Positions 24,285 through 32,246 of a DNA stretch of 64,000 nucleotides are shown one piece after another. The position numbers and the translations under genes were made by a program. The notes under the pieces were generated by a model. That model saw only the letters and a program-made list of their open reading frames with translations, ran no database searches and was not told the origin of the DNA. The stretch comes from Spectribacter acetivorans. GTDB taxonomy: Bacteria > Pseudomonadota > Gammaproteobacteria > Nevskiales > Salinisphaeraceae. Position 1 is the first letter of the stretch. Each line of letters starts with the position of its first letter. The stretch covers positions 186,001-250,000 of the forward strand of contig NZ_JAVRHY010000003.1 in the NCBI RefSeq assembly GCF_031846305.1, in the 5' to 3' direction.

Positions 24285-25562
24285 TCAGTGACGCGGCCGC
24301 GCGGCGGCCGGCAGCGGCCGGACCGTAACCGTCTTGACCACGTTGGCCTGGGTGGCGGTGATCTCGATCGCATAGCCGGCCAGTTTCATGCTGACCCCGG
24401 CTTGCGGGATGGTCTCCAGATGCTCCAGCACCACCCCGTTGATGGTCTTGGGTCCGTCGGTGGGCAGGGTCCAGCCCATGGCCCGGTTGAGCGACCGTAC
24501 GCTGGCGGTGCCGTCCACCAGGAAACTGCCGTCCGGCTGCTGGCGTACGTTCTTGAGGCGGGTGGCCGGATCGGTGGTGAACTCGCCGACGATCTCCTCG
24601 AGGATGTCTTCCAGCGTGATAAGGCCCTGGAGATCGCCGTATTCGTCCACCACGAAGCCGATACGCCGCCGCTGGGTCTGGAAATTCAGCAGCTGCTGGG
24701 TCAGCGGTGTGTTCTCGGGTACGAAATAGGGCTCCTTGGCCAGCGCCAGCATGTTCTCCTTGGTGAGGTTGTTATCCGCCTGCAGCGCCAGCACCCGGCG
24801 CAGGTGGACGATGCCCCGCAGATCGTCGATCGAGCCGTCGTAGAGCGGCAGGCGGGTATGCTGGTTGTGCACCAGTTGCGCCAGAATCGCCGCCCAGTCC
24901 TGGGCCATGTCGATACCCACGATCTCGTTGCGCGGCACCATGATGTCCTCGACCGTGGAGTTCTCCAGATCCAGGATCGACAGCAGCATCTGCTGGTGTC
25001 GCCGCGGGATCATCGCGCCGGCTTCCGCCACCACCGTGCGCAGTTCCTCGGTGGACAGGCTGTGCGCAGCGGCATCCTCCGGCGACACCTTGAACAGCCG
25101 CAGAATGCCGTTGGCGATCAGGTTGATCACCGCGACCACCGGCGAGAACAGCCGCAGCAGCGGGCCGTAGACGAACGAGGCGGGGAAGGCGATCCGTTCC
25201 GGATGCAGGGCGGCCAGCGTCTTGGGGGTCACCTCGGAGAAGATCAGGATCAGCACCGTCAGGGCCATGGTGGCCCCGAGCACGCCGATATCGCCGTACA
25301 GCCGGATACCGATCACCGTGGCCACCGCGGAGGCCGCGATGTTGACCAGGTTGTTGCCCAGCAGGATGACGCCGATCAGACGGTCGGGACGCTCCAGCAG
25401 CGAGGAGGCCCGGCGGGCACCGCGGTGACCGGTCTTGGCGAGATGCCGCAGCCGGTACCGGTTCAGGGTCATCAGACCCGTTTCGGAACCGGAGAAGAAG
25501 GCCGACAGGACCAGTAGCAATGCCAGGGTGCCGAAAAGAATCGGCAGGGGTATTTGGTCCAA
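24285..25562 (-). CDS. HlyC/CorC-family transporter-associated protein (DUF21-CBS-CorC)
   Basis: 425 residues. An N-terminal DUF21 domain of three to four membrane helices (FFSGSETGLMTLNRYRLRHL, LGNNLVNIAASAVATVIG, IFSEVTPKTLAALHPE) is followed by a CBS pair starting at EDIMVPRNEIVGIDM and containing VVDEYGDLQGLITLEDILEEIVGE, then the CorC_HlyC domain. This is the CorB/YfjD-type architecture, linked to magnesium/cobalt efflux in some bacteria. The start is TTG 25562 with GGAGACC upstream. The CcsA-like gene lies upstream on the same strand, the usual yfjD-ypjD pairing. Confidence 0.9.
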   Translation of the reverse strand: MDQIPLPILFGTLALLLVLSAFFSGSETGLMTLNRYRLRHLAKTGHRGARRASSLLERPDRLIGVILLGNNLVNIAASAVATVIGIRLYGDIGVLGATMALTVLILIFSEVTPKTLAALHPERIAFPASFVYGPLLRLFSPVVAVINLIANGILRLFKVSPEDAAAHSLSTEELRTVVAEAGAMIPRRHQQMLLSILDLENSTVEDIMVPRNEIVGIDMAQDWAAILAQLVHNQHTRLPLYDGSIDDLRGIVHLRRVLALQADNNLTKENMLALAKEPYFVPENTPLTQQLLNFQTQRRRIGFVVDEYGDLQGLITLEDILEEIVGEFTTDPATRLKNVRQQPDGSFLVDGTASVRSLNRAMGWTLPTDGPKTINGVVLEHLETIPQAGVSMKLAGYAIEITATQANVVKTVTVRPLPAAARPRH

Positions 25563-25657
25563 AAGCGGGCGGTCTCCTGAGTATCTATGAAGGTGTGTAC
25601 GTGGCGCCGACGACCGGTGTCAAGTTGGCTGAAGCCCGTCAGCCGGGCTCTGCCGCG

Positions 25658-26461
25658 CTACCAGTGCCGGCCCAGCACCAGCTCCAGCACCATCTTGCTG
25701 CCGAAATAGGCGGCAATCAGCAGGGCATAGCCGCCGGCGGTCCAGCGGATTGCGGTGCGGCCCCGCCAGCCCTGACGCCAGTGGCCCCACAACAGAATGC
25801 CGAAGAACGCCCAGGCGATGAACGACAGCACCGTCTTGTGGGCCAGATGCTGGGCCAGCGGATTGTCCAAAAATACCGCCCCGGTAACGATCGCCAAGCT
25901 GAGCAGCGCGAAGCCGATGCCGATCAGGCGGAACATCAGCCGTTCCATGGTCTGCAGCGGCGGCAGGCCGGTATTCAGGCCGGCCGTGCGGTGGTTGTGC
26001 AGGCGGTGATCCTGGAATGACAGCAGCGCGGCCTGCACCGCGGCCAGAGTGAGAAAACCGTAGGCCACCAGCGACAGCAGCACATGCAGTTGCAGTGACC
26101 AGTCCAGCGGCGTCGGCGCTTCGGCGCCGCCCGGCAGCAGTGGCATGGCCAGCGCGCAGAGCAGCGCTACCGGGTAGACCACCAGCCCCAGCGAGGCCAC
26201 CGGCTGGCGCCAGGCCGCCAGAAACAGCAGCACCGCGGCCTGCCAGGCGAACAGCGACAGCGCCCCGCCCACGCCGATCACCACACTGCGGACCTCGAGC
26301 ATGGTCAGTACCAGCACGGCCAGATGGGTCGCAACGGCAATTCCCGCCGCGGCATGCACCGGCCAAACCGGCGCGCCGCGCAGGTGCCGCCAGCACAGCA
26401 GGCCCGCCGCGGCGTAGCCGGCACAGGCCAGAATGAGAAGCGTTATCGTCAACGTGGTCAC
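25658..26461 (-). CDS. CcsA/CcmC-like cytochrome c assembly-type membrane protein (YpjD)
   Basis: 267 residues with about eight membrane helices. The later part contains LQLHVLLSLVAYGFLTLAAVQAALL and LAHKTVLSFIAWAFFGILLWGHW, with histidines spaced as in CcsA/HemX-type haem-handling proteins. The family often sits between corC-type and ffh genes, as here. The start GTG 26461 gives MTTLTITLLILACAGYAAAG; the longer frame upstream reads through the ffh promoter region. It is divergent from ffh. Involvement in cytochrome c maturation is inferred from family name only. Confidence 0.82.
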   Translation of the reverse strand: MTTLTITLLILACAGYAAAGLLCWRHLRGAPVWPVHAAAGIAVATHLAVLVLTMLEVRSVVIGVGGALSLFAWQAAVLLFLAAWRQPVASLGLVVYPVALLCALAMPLLPGGAEAPTPLDWSLQLHVLLSLVAYGFLTLAAVQAALLSFQDHRLHNHRTAGLNTGLPPLQTMERLMFRLIGIGFALLSLAIVTGAVFLDNPLAQHLAHKTVLSFIAWAFFGILLWGHWRQGWRGRTAIRWTAGGYALLIAAYFGSKMVLELVLGRHW

Positions 26462-26595
26462 GATTACCCGGTGGATGCCGCGATGGAGGCCGGCGCCGCG
26501 GCGCCCGACCGATGGTGGAATGGTCGCACAGCCCCTGCGCACGGGAAAGCAGGGCCGGTACAATGGCCGCCGATTCCGAACCCCGCCGAGACGCC

Positions 26596-27978
26596 ATGTT
26601 CGACAGTCTTTCCGAACGCCTCAATCGCAGCCTGCAGACCATCCGCGGACGCGGCCGGCTGACCGAGGACAACATCAAGGCCACCCTCCGGGAAGTGCGC
26701 ATGGCCCTGCTCGAGGCCGACGTTGCCCTGCCGGTGGTCAAGGATTTCATCGAACGCGTGCGCGAACGGGCGGTGGGCACCGAGGTGTCCAGCAGCCTGA
26801 CCCCGGGTCAGGCCATGGTCCGGGTGGTCCACGACGAACTGGTGACCGTGCTGGGCAGCGAGCAATCGGTGCTGGCGCTCAAGTCCCAGCCGCCGGCGGT
26901 GATCCTGATGGCCGGTCTGCAGGGCTCGGGCAAGACCACCACCGTGGCCAAACTCGCCCGCACGCTGCGCGAGCGCGAGAAGAAATCGGTGATGACGGTG
27001 TCCTGCGACGTCTATCGTCCCGCCGCCATTGATCAGCTGGAACGGGTCAGCGGCGAGGTCGGTGCCGAATTCTTTCCCAGCCGGGCGGAAGACGAGCCGG
27101 TCGCCATCGCCAGGGCCGCCCTGAATGCGGCCCGCAAGGGCTTCAAGGATGTGCTGATCGTGGATACCGCCGGCCGGCTGGGTATAGACGAGGCGATGAT
27201 GGACGAGATCGGCCGGCTGCATGCCGCGATCGACCCGGTAGAGACCCTGTTCGTGGTCGATGCCATGACCGGCCAGGATGCCGCCCGTACTGCTGCCGCC
27301 TTCGGCGAGGCACTGCCGCTGACCGGCGTGATACTCACCAAGGTCGACGGCGACGCCCGCGGCGGCGCGGCCCTGTCCGCCCGGCAGGTCACCGGCAAGC
27401 CGATCAAGTTCCTGGGCACCGGCGAGAAACTCGATGCGCTGGAACCGTTTCACCCCGACCGCATCGCCTCGCGCATTCTGGGCATGGGCGACGTGCTCAG
27501 CCTGGTCGAGGAAGCGGAGCAGAAGGTCGACCGCGACAAGGCCGACAAGCTGGCCCGCAAGCTCAAGAAGGGCAAGGGGTTCGACCTGGACGACCTCGGC
27601 GAGCAGTTGCGCCAGATGCAGCAGATGGGCGGCTTGAGCGCGCTGATGGAAAAGATGCCGGGCGGCGGCGGTATGCCCAAGGGCATGGCCGGGGCGGCCG
27701 ACGAGACCCAGGTCAAGCGGATGCTGGCGATCATGGACTCCATGACCGCGCAGGAGCGGCGCTTCCCGGATGTGGTTCGCGCCTCGCGCAAGCGCCGCAT
27801 CGCCGCCGGTTCCGGCACCCAGGTGCAGGACGTGAACCGCCTGCTCAAACAGCACATGCAGATGCAGAAGATGATGAAGAAGTTTTCCAAGGGCGGTATG
27901 CAGAAGATGATGCGCGGCATGCAGGGTGGTGGCATGGGCGGCATGGGTGGCGGTCCGGGCGGACGGCCGCCGTTTTAG
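26596..27978 (+). CDS. ffh: Signal recognition particle protein Ffh
   Basis: 460 residues: N domain from MFDSLSERLNRSLQTIRG, the GTPase G domain with GLQGSGKTTTVAKLA, DTAGRL and TKVDGDARGGAAL, and the methionine-rich M domain (QMQQMGGLSALMEKMPGGGGMPKG, then a Met/Gly-rich tail). It binds signal sequences together with 4.5S RNA. ATG 26596 is the conserved start. The gene is followed by a MITE-like element, and the rpsP operon starts 353 bases later. Confidence 0.98.
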   Translation: MFDSLSERLNRSLQTIRGRGRLTEDNIKATLREVRMALLEADVALPVVKDFIERVRERAVGTEVSSSLTPGQAMVRVVHDELVTVLGSEQSVLALKSQPPAVILMAGLQGSGKTTTVAKLARTLREREKKSVMTVSCDVYRPAAIDQLERVSGEVGAEFFPSRAEDEPVAIARAALNAARKGFKDVLIVDTAGRLGIDEAMMDEIGRLHAAIDPVETLFVVDAMTGQDAARTAAAFGEALPLTGVILTKVDGDARGGAALSARQVTGKPIKFLGTGEKLDALEPFHPDRIASRILGMGDVLSLVEEAEQKVDRDKADKLARKLKKGKGFDLDDLGEQLRQMQQMGGLSALMEKMPGGGGMPKGMAGAADETQVKRMLAIMDSMTAQERRFPDVVRASRKRRIAAGSGTQVQDVNRLLKQHMQMQKMMKKFSKGGMQKMMRGMQGGGMGGMGGGPGGRPPF

Positions 27979-28136
27979 GGCGTTGCTGAAAAAGGACTGT
28001 CCTGTCCTTTTCCAGCACGCCGAGTCCGGCCCAGGTCCGGACTCGGCTTCGATCGATCAAGCACTTACATGCTTGATCGCCGGCGGGACATCCCTGTCCC
28101 GCTCTAGCGGGCTGCTTTTTGAGCAGCCCCCCAGGC
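27979..28136 (+). repeat. MITE-like element, copy 1
   Basis: Begins GGGCGTTGCTGAAAAAGGA directly after the ffh stop and ends GAGCAGCCCCC. Inside are several hairpins: TCCTGTCC-type, GAGTCCGG...CCGGACTC, GATCAAGCA...TGCTTGATC and GGCGGGACATCCCTGTCCCGC. A second copy in the opposite orientation at 42137-42298 shares both ends and the GGCGGNACNTCCNTGTNCCGC hairpin. There is no coding capacity. The hairpins may also terminate ffh. Confidence 0.65.
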
Positions 28137-28247
28137 GGGCGCTGCGTCGGCGGGCTCGGGCGCCGTTGCGGGACCGGATTCATCCGGCGGGTTTCGCCGG
28201 GCACCAGGGCCCAATCGCCTTGCCCGGACACGCATTGCCGACGACAG

Positions 28248-28275
28248 TTGGCATTTACGCCAAAATGCGTACAAT
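28248..28275 (+). promoter_or_regulatory. Predicted sigma-70 promoter of the rpsP operon
   Basis: TTGGCA (28248-28253), a 16-base spacer and TACAAT (28270-28275), giving a leader of about 50 bases before rpsP. It is the only convincing promoter between the repeat element and rpsP; nothing else is recognised in 28137-28247. Confidence 0.6.
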
Positions 28276-28330
28276 GCGCGGTTTGCAGCCGCCGCCCGGC
28301 GGCCAATGGCAATCAATTACCGGAAAGCAT

Positions 28331-28819
28331 ATGGTCAGGATTCGGCTTGCCCGCGGCGGCGCCAAGAAGCGCCCGTTCTATCACATTGTCGTGACCGACA
28401 AGCGCAATCAGCGCGACGGTCGCTACATCGAGCGTCTGGGTTTCTTCAACCCGATTGCGATCGGCGGTGAGACACCGCTCAAGCTTGATCGCGATCGCAT
28501 CGACTACTGGCGCGGCCAGGGTGCGGTGGCCTCCGAGCGTGTCACCCACCTGATCAAGCACTTCGACAAGAACGGCATCGAAGAGGCACCGTCCCGCGCG
28601 GCACCGCCCAAGAGCAAGCCGAAGCCCAAGCCGGTGGCGCCCAAGGCGGAAGCCACCGAGGAAGCCGCGCCTGCAGAGGAAGCGGCACCGGCCGAGGAAT
28701 CGACTCCCGCAGAGGGCGCTGCGCCGGCCGAAGAAGCCGCCCCGGCGGAAGACGCGGCACCGGCCGCCGACGAAGCACCGGCCGAAGACGCCGGCAGCGA
28801 GTCGGACGAGCAGAAGTAG
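28331..28819 (+). CDS. rpsP: 30S ribosomal protein S16 with long Ala/Pro/Glu tail
   Basis: 162 residues, about twice the usual 80-90. Residues 1-85 are standard S16 (MVRIRLARGGAKKRPFYHIVVTDKRNQRDGRYIERLGFFNP). From residue 90 there is a Lys/Pro stretch (PPKSKPKPKPVAPK), then repeats of the type PAEEAA until residue 160. The start is preceded by GGAAAG. First gene of rpsP-rimM-trmD-rplS. The tail is compositionally repetitive, probably disordered and surface exposed. Confidence 0.96.
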   Translation: MVRIRLARGGAKKRPFYHIVVTDKRNQRDGRYIERLGFFNPIAIGGETPLKLDRDRIDYWRGQGAVASERVTHLIKHFDKNGIEEAPSRAAPPKSKPKPKPVAPKAEATEEAAPAEEAAPAEESTPAEGAAPAEEAAPAEDAAPAADEAPAEDAGSESDEQK

Positions 28820-28825
28820 TCTGTC

Positions 28826-29344
28826 GTGTCGAGCGGGACCGACACGGTCCTGCTGGGCCGCATCAGCGGCCTGTTCGGCGTTCGCGGGTGGCTCAAGGTG
28901 TATTCGTACACCGAGCCACCCGCCGCGATCTTCGACTACGCCCTCTGGTATCTCGGCGACAACGCGTCGCCCATGCGCGTGTGCCATCACCGCAAGCAGG
29001 GCCGCGGCCTCGTGGTCCAGCTGGCGGCGGACGATGCCCCCCCGATCGAGGATCGCGACGTCGCCGCCGCACTGGTCGGACTCGACGTCCGGGTAGCGCG
29101 CGAAGCACTCCCGTCATTGCCCGACGACCAGGTCTACTGGGCGGATCTGCTCGGCTGCCGGGTCGTTACCCGCGACGGGGTGGACCTGGGTCGTGTCGAC
29201 GGCCTGATGGATACCGGCGAACATCCGGTGCTGGTGGTGGAAAACGGCCGGCAACGCCTGATTCCCTTCGTGCGGGGCCCGGTGGTCGATTCCGTCGATA
29301 CCGGCGAGGGACGTATCGTGGTGGACTGGGACCCGGAATTCTGA
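28826..29344 (+). CDS. rimM: Ribosome maturation factor RimM
   Basis: 172 residues. It opens with LLGRISGLFGVRGWLKVYSYTEP, the RimM N-terminal barrel, and later has YWADLLGCRVVTRDGVDLGRVDGLMDTGEHPVLVV and LIPFVRGPVVDSVD from the PRC-barrel half. It assists late maturation of the 30S head. GTG start at 28826, seven bases after rpsP. Confidence 0.94.
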   Translation: MSSGTDTVLLGRISGLFGVRGWLKVYSYTEPPAAIFDYALWYLGDNASPMRVCHHRKQGRGLVVQLAADDAPPIEDRDVAAALVGLDVRVAREALPSLPDDQVYWADLLGCRVVTRDGVDLGRVDGLMDTGEHPVLVVENGRQRLIPFVRGPVVDSVDTGEGRIVVDWDPEF

Positions 29345-29351
29345 GCCCGCC

Positions 29352-30101
29352 GTGGACATCGACGTCGTTACCCTGTTTCCCGAACTGATCCGCGAGGTCG
29401 AGCGTCACGGGGTGACCGGACGTGCGACGCAACGGGGTCTGGCCCGGCTGCGGACCTGGAATCCCCGTGACCGGGCCGGCAACCGCCAGGGTCGCGTGGA
29501 CGACCGCGCCTATGGTGGCGGCCCCGGCATGGTGATGCAGGTCGCCCCGCTGCGCGAGACGCTGTCCGATATCCGCGAATCACGCGATGACTGTGGTCCG
29601 GTGCTGGCGCTCACGCCTCAGGGCGAGCGTTTCAGCGATGCCTGGGCCCGCCGGCTGGCGCAGGCCCCGCATCTGGTGCTGGTCTGTGGCCGCTACGAGG
29701 GCATTGACCAGCGGGTGCTGGATACCGACATCGATGCGGAGATATCGCTGGGCGACTTCGTGGTGTCGGGCGGCGAACTGCCGGCAATGCTGGTACTGGA
29801 TGCCGTGATCCGGCTGTTGCCGGGCGCGCTGGGCGACGACGAATCGGCCGCGGATGATTCATTCGCCCGCGGGTTGCTGGATCATCCCCATTACACCCGG
29901 CCCCCGGGCGAGGGCGGCGATGAACCGGTGCCGCCGGTGCTGTTGTCCGGTGATCATGCCGCCATCCGTCGCTGGCGGCTGAAACAGGCCCTGGGTCGAA
30001 CCTGGCTGCACCGTCCCGATCTGCTCGATTCGCTGACGCTTAGCGATGAGCAACGGGCGCTGCTGGCGGAGTTCGTGGCGGAAACCGGCACCGGCCAGTG
30101 A
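29352..30101 (+). CDS. trmD: tRNA (guanine37-N1)-methyltransferase TrmD
   Basis: 249 residues starting MDIDVVTLFPELIREV. Knot motifs are present: DRAYGGGPGMVMQ, LVCGRYEGIDQRVLDTDIDAEISLGDFVVSGGE, and LDHPHYTRPP. It methylates G37 in tRNAs for Leu, Pro and Arg. GTG start eight bases after rimM. Confidence 0.96.
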   Translation: MDIDVVTLFPELIREVERHGVTGRATQRGLARLRTWNPRDRAGNRQGRVDDRAYGGGPGMVMQVAPLRETLSDIRESRDDCGPVLALTPQGERFSDAWARRLAQAPHLVLVCGRYEGIDQRVLDTDIDAEISLGDFVVSGGELPAMLVLDAVIRLLPGALGDDESAADDSFARGLLDHPHYTRPPGEGGDEPVPPVLLSGDHAAIRRWRLKQALGRTWLHRPDLLDSLTLSDEQRALLAEFVAETGTGQ

Positions 30102-30192
30102 AAATTCCCGATCGGTGGCGGTACATCGCCGGAATTTCAGGTACAATGCGCGGCTTTCTCAGCCGACCCTTACAGCGACAGGCCAGCGAACA

Positions 30193-30540
30193 ATGAGCGA
30201 TATCATCCGGGAACTCGAGGCAGAACAGCAGCAGGGCAAGCAGATCCCGGCATTCGGGCCCGGCGACGAAGTGAGCGTGCAGGTGCGCGTCAAGGAAGGC
30301 GACCGCGAGCGGTTGCAGGCCTTCGACGGCGTGGTCATCGCCATGCGCAACCGCGGCCTGAATTCGGCGTTCACCGTGCGCAAGGTGTCGCACGGCGAAG
30401 GTGTGGAACGCGTGTTCCAGACCTTCTCCCCGCAGCTGGCGGAGATCAAGGTCAAGCGCCGGGGTGACGTGCGTCGCGCCAAGCTCTACTTCCTGCGCGA
30501 GCGCAGCGGCAAGTCCGCCCGTATCCGCGAGAAGCTCTGA
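30193..30540 (+). CDS. rplS: 50S ribosomal protein L19
   Basis: 115 residues, MSDIIRELEAEQQQGKQIPAFGPGDEVSVQVRV with LQAFDGVVIAMRNRGLNSAFTVRK and KVKRRGDVRRAKLYFLRE. It is the last gene of the rpsP operon; a TACAAT at 30142 may be an internal promoter. ATG 30193 is the conserved start. A strong terminator follows. Confidence 0.98.
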   Translation: MSDIIRELEAEQQQGKQIPAFGPGDEVSVQVRVKEGDRERLQAFDGVVIAMRNRGLNSAFTVRKVSHGEGVERVFQTFSPQLAEIKVKRRGDVRRAKLYFLRERSGKSARIREKL

Positions 30541-30575
30541 ATCGATCGGAATCCGCGTTCGGCATTGCCGGCGAC

Positions 30576-30600
30576 AAGGCGCCCTCCGGGGCGCCTTTTT
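30576..30600 (+). terminator. Terminator of the rpsP-rplS operon
   Basis: AAGGCGCCC-TCCG-GGGCGCCTT followed by a T-run. It lies 35 bases after rplS, in the convergent gap with the NlpC/P60-like gene. Confidence 0.88.
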
Positions 30601-30613
30601 CGTGGGCGTCGGG

Positions 30614-31096
30614 TCAGGGCAGGATGCGGATGACCGCGGCCAGGCGTTTCCGCCAGAAGGCGTTGTCCACCGTGGCCAGCGCTACCTCGTCGCGATCGAC
30701 GCTGGCGTGCACCATCTCGCCCGAGCCGATGAACATGCCGACATGCGGATCGGCGTCGTCGCCACTCAGTCGATAGAACAGCAGATCGCCCGGCAGCGCC
30801 TCGTCGAACGCGATCGGCTTGCCCGCGCGTAGCTGGCCCGGCGTGCGGGTCGGGATCCCGATGCCGGCCGCGGCGTAGGCGAAATGCATCAGGCCGGCGT
30901 TGCCGAAGCCCTTGCGGTCGGTACCGCCATAGCGATACGGCGCGCTGATCTGGGCCGTGGCGCTGGTCACCACCGTCTTGCGGGCCTCGGACAGTGTCGG
31001 GTCGACCGCACTGGTACCCGGCAGCCGGAAGGCGCAGGCGGCCAGCAGTGCCGTCGCGGCAATCAGGACGAACGCTGGCTGTCGCGTATGACGCAT
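30614..31096 (-). CDS. NlpC/P60-fold lipoprotein lacking the catalytic cysteine
   Basis: 160 residues with a lipoprotein signal (lipobox LLAAC, Cys21). The NlpC/P60 pattern is clear: APYRYGGTDRKGF, GIPTRTPGQLRAG, LPGDLLFYRL, and HVGMFIGSGEMVHAS with the conserved His118 and His130. The position that should read D-C-S-G-L is instead G-N-A-G-L (Asn66), confirmed in the nucleotides (GGC AAC GCC GGC CTG). The nucleophile is missing, so hydrolase activity on peptidoglycan is not expected; a binding or regulatory role is likelier. It is downstream of trxB on the same strand with only 7 bases between. Confidence 0.82.
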   Translation of the reverse strand: MRHTRQPAFVLIAATALLAACAFRLPGTSAVDPTLSEARKTVVTSATAQISAPYRYGGTDRKGFGNAGLMHFAYAAAGIGIPTRTPGQLRAGKPIAFDEALPGDLLFYRLSGDDADPHVGMFIGSGEMVHASVDRDEVALATVDNAFWRKRLAAVIRILP

Positions 31097-31103
31097 CGGC
31101 CTA

Positions 31104-32105
31104 TCAGGACGCTGCGGCGGCAGCGGTGCCGGCGGTTTCCTCGGCCAGCTGGTCGAGATACTTCTCGGCATCCAGCGCGGCCATGCAGCCGGTGCCGGCG
31201 GAGGTGATGGCCTGGCGGTAGACGTGATCCATCACGTCGCCGGCGGCGAACACGCCCGGCACGCTGGTGGCGGTGTGGTTGCCCCGGGTTCCGCTGTTGA
31301 CCTGGATATAGCCGCCTTCCATGTCCAGCTGGCCGGTAAAGATGTCGGTGTTGGGCTTGTGCCCGATGGCGATGAACACGCCGTCGACATCCAGCTGGCG
31401 GGGCGTGTCGTCGGCCACCGACTTGATGCGGGCGCCGTTGACGCCCATGTCGTCGCCCAGGATTTCATCGAGAACGTGGTTCCAGATGATCTCGACGTTG
31501 CCGTTCTCGGCCTTGTCGCGCAGCTTGTCGGCCAGAATCTTCTCCGAGCGGAACTGATCGCGCCGGTGCACCACGGTGACTTTCGCCGCGATGTTGGACA
31601 GGTACAGCGCTTCCTCCACCGCGGTATTGCCGCCGCCGATCACCGCCACGTTGCGATTCTTGTAGAAGAAGCCGTCGCAGGTCGCGCAGGCCGATACGCC
31701 CTTGCCGGCAAAGGCTTCCTCGGAGGGCAGACCCAGGTACTTGGCGGTGGCGCCGGTGGCGATGATCAGGGCATCGCAGGTATACCCGCCGCGGTCGCCA
31801 GTCAGGCGCAGCGGGCGCTGGCTGAAATCCACCGCGTTGATGTGGTCGAACAGCACGCGGGTGTCGAAGCGCTCGGCATGCGCCAGCATGCGTGACATCA
31901 GGTCCGGGCCCTGCAGGCCCTCGACATCCCCGGGCCAGTTGTCGACATCGGTGGTCGTCATCAGCTGACCGCCCTGTTCGATGCCGGTAATGAGTACCGG
32001 GTCGAGGTTCGCGCGGGCCGCATAGACGGCCGCGGTGTACCCGGCCGGGCCCGAGCCCAGGATGATCAGCTTGTGGTGGGGCGTGTCCGCCGTGGTGTCA
32101 TTCAT
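31104..32105 (-). CDS. trxB: Thioredoxin reductase
   Basis: 333 residues. FAD-binding GSGPAGYTAAVYAARA, the redox-active CATC in KGVSACATCDGFFYKN near residue 150, the NADPH-binding GGGNTAVEEALYLSNIAAKVTVVHRRD, and the second FAD block GVFAAGDVMDHVYRQAITSAGTGCMAALDAE. It reduces thioredoxin with NADPH. The start is ATG 32105 (MNDTTADTPHHKLIILG); the frame is open much further upstream, but that part is antisense to sppA and not conserved. A short alanine tail ends the protein. Confidence 0.96.
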   Translation of the reverse strand: MNDTTADTPHHKLIILGSGPAGYTAAVYAARANLDPVLITGIEQGGQLMTTTDVDNWPGDVEGLQGPDLMSRMLAHAERFDTRVLFDHINAVDFSQRPLRLTGDRGGYTCDALIIATGATAKYLGLPSEEAFAGKGVSACATCDGFFYKNRNVAVIGGGNTAVEEALYLSNIAAKVTVVHRRDQFRSEKILADKLRDKAENGNVEIIWNHVLDEILGDDMGVNGARIKSVADDTPRQLDVDGVFIAIGHKPNTDIFTGQLDMEGGYIQVNSGTRGNHTATSVPGVFAAGDVMDHVYRQAITSAGTGCMAALDAEKYLDQLAEETAGTAAAAAS

Positions 32106-32246
32106 GGTCGGGTCTGCAGATTGGGAAACGGAGCCGTCGCCGTGGGCGGCAGCATTGATGACGATGATTCTACTAGAGCCGCATCCGCCCGGGTGGCTTG
32201 GGCGGCCCGAGAGCCTTGGCGTACCATAACGGCTGCATTCCCAACG

